Source: Epithemia pelagica (lineage: Eukaryota > Bacillariophyta > Bacillariophyceae > Surirellales > Surirellaceae). Taken from it: 64,000 nucleotides of DNA. The stretch spans positions 1,488,001 to 1,552,000 of the forward strand of contig OX337234.1 in NCBI GenBank assembly GCA_946965045.2. The letters run 5' to 3'. The notes beneath the pieces were generated by a model. It had not been told where the DNA came from, did no database searches, and saw only the letters and a list, made by a program, of their open reading frames with translations. A program made the translations under genes and the position numbers. Shown here piece after piece: positions 60,464 through 64,000 of the stretch. Within the stretch, counting starts at the first letter, position 1. Every line of letters starts with the position of its first letter.

Positions 60464-60784
60464 TACCCAGTTTTCAGTTTTCAAATTTCAAAACTAGGAG
60501 TACCCCCTTCGAGAAGTCGAAGAGGTAGCCTTTTGTACCTATCGATAGGAATAGGAGGTGTCTTCCGTCGCCAAAAATAATGTAGTTTTTCCTAATAGTG
60601 TACTTTCGCGCATGTCAATCTATATGATTCCCCATATTATCCTAGAATTTTTATACTCCGAATGAGCCGGCCGTCCTCCTGTAGACTTGTACAACAGCCT
60701 ACGAGAGTTTTTTGTGCGACTGTATTTACGAAAAAATTGTAACGATCGGAGGGAGTACAATAATTTGTGGATACAGAGAGACTA
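60464..60784. other. intergenic between the composite transposon and the foldback MITE
   Basis: 320 bases with no gene or repeat recognised. Confidence 0.4.
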
Positions 60785-61523
60785 TCCCCCAGCGGGGGTG
60801 TTTTTGAGGGAGTAATTTCGTGTAGCCACCCCCTTCTCTGTTCGCTGGATCTTGACGGTAGGCATATCTCATTTCCTCCACCACGATAACAACACGACAA
60901 TCAAACTTTGTTGTTGCTGGTGACCTCCAATGGCCACCCCATCATGATCTGACCATCATATGCTTCATCTGGGTACCATGGCAGTGCATTGTGAGGGACA
61001 CAGTGGATTCGGGCCACTCTAGGAAATGACCAATACAGTGACGCGTAATACAGGAACAATAGGAGACCATGATGGCATGAAAATACATGAGAGTTGATGT
61101 TTTGCTATCAATGCAGCGCGTAACTACTACTGTTATGTGTATTGTAGATCAATAGGTGTTCAAACAATGCAAGATAATAGCCATATTGTCCCTTTGAGTT
61201 GCTTCGTTCGAAATTGTGAGACGTCGCGTCCGTGCCTGTGCCACGAGGCATGGCGCCTCTGAGTCTGATGCATAACAGCCTTAACCTTTAAACTTTGGTG
61301 ATGCAGATGCATTCTACACTATTGGTTTGAGGTCTATGACTGGGAAGACAGGTTTCAAGAGTCCAAATAGGTGCACAACAACCTGTGCAACACCATGGCC
61401 CGTGTTGTTATCGTGGTGGAGGAAATGAGATATGCCTACCGTCAAGAAATAGGTTATTATTTGCTCTTAGGGAAGGGGGTGGCTACACGAAATTACACCC
61501 TCAAAGCCACCCCCGCTGGGGGG
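60785..61523. mobile_element. 739-bp foldback MITE-like element
   Basis: Arms 60785-60896 and 61401-61523 are inverted copies. They share the (T/C)CCCCCAGCGGGGGTG tip, the GTGGCTACACGAAATTAC block, and GGAGGAAATGAGATATGCC near the inner edge. TA lies on both outer sides (60783-60784, 61524-61525). The 500-bp centre has no coding frame. A 77-bp relative is at 21551-21627. Confidence 0.75.
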
Positions 61524-61779
61524 TAACAGAGAGAAGAGAGAAGAGAGACCCAATGCCAAAAAACGGACGTCTCACCAAGACAAGCATTGACCAATCATAC
61601 GACTTCATTCAGACCAACGACACCGAATTGGTCCCGCACGAACAGCCATGCACGTCTCAAAACCCAACTGCCTCCTCAACGATCGCCACAAGTTGTGGCG
61701 ATCATTTTTTGACACACAGCCATAAAATTATCGAGACCTCACATTGAGAAGAGAAGACATTGTCAAGTGAACGGGAAAG
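61524..61779. other. short intergenic
   Basis: Contains CGCCACAAGTTGTGGCG (61684-61700), a perfect short palindrome that could be a hairpin. No gene seen. Confidence 0.4.
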
Positions 61780-61992
61780 ATGACGACTCTGGACGACTTG
61801 AAGAATGAGATGCAGCGGCAGCTCACAGAGATGTCAGAGATGTTTCTCGGGGAGCTCAAAGGGGTGAACGACAAGCTCGATTTTCTCATGTTGGGTAAAG
61901 TCGCACCCCACGCTGACGACATTGCAGCGCGTGCTACCGTGGCGGTTCAGCAGAATTATCTGCAACAGCCGGTGACACCAGATGGCAAGTGA
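61780..61992 (+). CDS. small hypothetical protein, coiled-coil-like
   Basis: 70 residues from the ATG at 61780 (MTTLDDLKNEMQRQLTEMSEMF), with heptad-like spacing of Leu/Met in the first 40 residues, then a short polar tail. No known family. It may be a real short gene or a fragment; support is only the ATG, composition and helical pattern. Confidence 0.3.
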   Translation: MTTLDDLKNEMQRQLTEMSEMFLGELKGVNDKLDFLMLGKVAPHADDIAARATVAVQQNYLQQPVTPDGK

Positions 61993-62717
61993 AAAAATGG
62001 TCGAAGCGACGATTCAGGGTTCGACCTTCTCAATGTTCGAATCGCCAGTAGATAGAGGCATAGAGCCGCCTAGATGCATATCATTCAGTCATCTCTTGCA
62101 TGCAAGATGAGGTTATTGCAACACACGATCATTTTAGTAGTAGTTACAATATCTACAGGAAACGCTTTAATTCCAAGCAAACCAAAACTGCAGAGACGTT
62201 CTCCAAGGTTTTCAATACCTTGAAGAATGTTGTCAGGCTTTTGACTCGCCACAACGTTTTCATTTCCTCTTCAATCACATCCGTTGCCAGAAATCCACCT
62301 AGTTCCAGTTGCGGCCCCACTAGCCTTAAATCGGTGCGCTCCATTTCCATGATGTACAAGTCTGGCTCTTACCATCGACCAGATATCATTTCATTTCATT
62401 TTAAGTCCCTTCCTCCCGATAGCCTGAAATCGCGCTCCATATCCATGATGTACACGTCTGGCTCTACCCATCGTCCAGGGATATCATTTCCTTTCAGATA
62501 AGTCGCTTCCTCCCGCTGTAGACATCAATGGGACAATCAACGGTCAACAACGCGTGCAACAGAAACGTTCACTTCTAGTCGCACACGTCAATGAGCAATA
62601 GAGACATTTCCTGTGATGCGAGGGGAAGACAATCGCAATACGACAGAGCAGGGGGAAGACTGACAACCCAGAGTTTCAAATGTGATCATTCAAGTGTATC
62701 AAAGCCTCTTTCCATAT
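61993..62717. other. intergenic with a short direct duplication
   Basis: Blocks near 62325-62400 and 62420-62500 share GCGCTCCAT(T/A)TCCATGATG and GTCTGGCTCT in the same order (an old tandem duplication of about 90 bp). No supported gene. Confidence 0.45.
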
Positions 62718-64000
62718 TCAGGATTCCCAATACACTTCTCGGGTTGTCTCCAAAGAAGTTTCAAACGTACTGGATCCTCCCAAATCTTCCTCCTCCTCCA
62801 AGACCGCCACCTCCATGACACGCACTGAGCTTCGAGAAAACTCACGAAATTGATGATGATGAACTTGTGTATGTGGCCACAGATCAGGACGATTCACGCT
62901 TTGTCGACGCACCAGCGGTATCCTGTTTCCTTCCTGTTGACGCGATGGGCGACTTTTCCCACCCGGTGATTGAGTTTTGTGGTGGTTTCTGTCATTGCCA
63001 GTCGGTTCGGTTCTTCGTCGATTGTAAAACAAAAGGTATGCGGCAGATTGATTGTGCTTCAAAGTGCTTTCTGAGATTCGCTGTGTAACGCTATCGTTGA
63101 ATTCATACCATTCTTCATTTCCAAAACGACTCATGGCATATGCCGTATAGTGACCGCTTCCAAGGCCACCGAAATGATTGGACACTGCATACAAATCGTA
63201 GATTGGTTTGTCGCTGCTCTGACTTTTGACAAATTTCTTGAGATTCCAATTCTCAATGGGATAGTCCACGGCTGCCGTATTCTTCGATCCCACATAGTTC
63301 CCAAAATCATCAAATTTGAATCGCTTCAAATGAACAATAAGAATGGGAGGCAAGATCCAAATATCGGTCTTCTTGATGGCATCTCTGTGGGTTTTGCATT
63401 TACTGCAATACCATTGGTTGTCGCCGTGCAATTTTTCCGGAGCCAGGTACAACTCCATACAATCTTGAAGCGACCGACATTCACTGGTCATGGGCAGTGA
63501 CAAATACATGAACGGCTCGAATCTTATATTCTTGTGTCCACAATGCAAACAAGTGAGGCAACTGCGCATTTGACCTTGAAAAATGTCTACAATGATTGAT
63601 TTATCACGGCAAAGGTAATTTTTCCAAGCTTCCATGGCATCTCGCTCATCGTTCAAACCATCGCAATCGCGATCTTCTATATATGGCTTCTTTTGGATGC
63701 GATTTAAGTCTTCATGGATGCCATCCAACATGAGTGCCAAAAGTTCTTGGGCATCATGTTGCTCCGAGCCCTCAAACTGTGGAGAAAAGTTGGCCAATTG
63801 TGCCTTGAACAGTTTGGGTCGGAGCACAAGGTTCTTACCAGACCAAATGGAACCCATCAAATCCGCATACGCTGTAGCTAGTTTCCCTTTGGTTCCAAGA
63901 GCACTGGATTTGTTAATTTCAGCTCGGTAATTGTATCCCAAAAAGTAATCGGTCAGGGGTATCGTCGCTGAAAGGCACTGCAAGCTACTGTTGAGATAGC
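62718..64000 (-). CDS. ubiquitin-specific protease (USP), 5' end beyond the window
   Basis: About 427 residues of a USP (peptidase C19). The frame stays open through the window end: the last bases read (Cys)-YLNSSLQCLSA, so the window ends within the codon of the catalytic Cys of the Cys box. GSEQHDAQELLALMLDG follows, then a zinc-binding finger (CLTCLHCGHK ... CSKCKTH), and the His box YAVSNHFGGLGSGHYTAYAM with the late NDSVTQR Asn/Asp. The tail (about 90 residues, His/Arg/Ser-rich) is unusual. The enzyme removes ubiquitin from substrates. The N-terminal domains are not visible. All catalytic parts that fall inside the window are intact. Confidence 0.92.
   Translation of the reverse strand, partial: YLNSSLQCLSATIPLTDYFLGYNYRAEINKSSALGTKGKLATAYADLMGSIWSGKNLVLRPKLFKAQLANFSPQFEGSEQHDAQELLALMLDGIHEDLNRIQKKPYIEDRDCDGLNDERDAMEAWKNYLCRDKSIIVDIFQGQMRSCLTCLHCGHKNIRFEPFMYLSLPMTSECRSLQDCMELYLAPEKLHGDNQWYCSKCKTHRDAIKKTDIWILPPILIVHLKRFKFDDFGNYVGSKNTAAVDYPIENWNLKKFVKSQSSDKPIYDLYAVSNHFGGLGSGHYTAYAMSRFGNEEWYEFNDSVTQRISESTLKHNQSAAYLLFYNRRRTEPTGNDRNHHKTQSPGGKSRPSRQQEGNRIPLVRRQSVNRPDLWPHTQVHHHQFREFSRSSVRVMEVAVLEEEEDLGGSSTFETSLETTREVYWES

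Overview
This window reads as nuclear DNA of a eukaryotic alga, most likely a diatom and probably a pennate one. The reasons are: small GT-AG introns (36 to about 216 bp), ordinary eukaryotic genes (CSN6, eIF1, an EXS-family phosphate-exporter-like protein, a U-box ubiquitin ligase, a USP deubiquitinase), a secreted Lys/Gly/Asp/Tyr repeat protein of the sort seen in diatom cell walls and mucilage, and a heavy load of retroelements (one Ty1/copia, two DIRS-order). Species is not determinable from the sequence alone.

Layout. 0.5-1.7 kb: a broken hypothetical gene. 1.9-10.9 kb: a complete DIRS-order (PAT/Ngaro-like) retrotransposon on the minus strand (gag, RT-RNase H, tyrosine recombinase) with split direct repeats A1-B1-A2...B2. 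11.3-14.2 kb: a spliced secreted AOC-barrel/dirigent-like protein, then CSN6. 14.7-21.3 kb: a large imperfect inverted duplication with divergent paralogous glycosyltransferase-like genes on the outer arms and a non-coding foldback core. 21.8-22.7 kb: a P-loop NTPase-like gene. 23.08-29.09 kb: a Ty1/copia element with a 5-bp target duplication, lying directly against the ATG of the next gene. 29.1-38 kb: a SET (LSMT/SETD-type) methyltransferase, a spliced eIF1, a zinc-finger/bromodomain-like protein and the repeat-rich secreted protein. 38.57-43.60 kb: a second, smaller and damaged DIRS-order element. 44.1-50.5 kb: a 1410-residue U-box protein and an EXS-domain membrane protein, both spliced. 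50.6-60.5 kb: a large composite DNA transposon. 60.8-61.5 kb: a foldback MITE. 62.7-64 kb: a USP running off the window end.

The most striking object is the 50,627-60,463 segment. It is bounded by 34-bp imperfect terminal inverted repeats (25/34 matching without gaps) flanked on both sides by TA, as in IS630-Tc1-mariner elements. Inside lie a DDE transposase (split by one in-frame TAA), a SET-domain protein, a 2-oxoglutarate/Fe(II) dioxygenase-like protein behind a Pro/His/Tyr repeat, a basic SPKK-rich (linker-histone-tail-like) protein and an unknown small protein. A transposon that carries candidate chromatin- or nucleic-acid-modifying enzymes plus a DNA-binding protein is the best candidate for an undescribed system here. 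The copy shown is probably inactive as written: there are in-frame stops in two genes and a homopolymer frame break in a third.

A second cross-cutting observation is that both DIRS-order elements carry a short G-rich spacer at exactly the same structural position, between repeats A1 and B1. In the larger element it is an ideal G-quadruplex motif.
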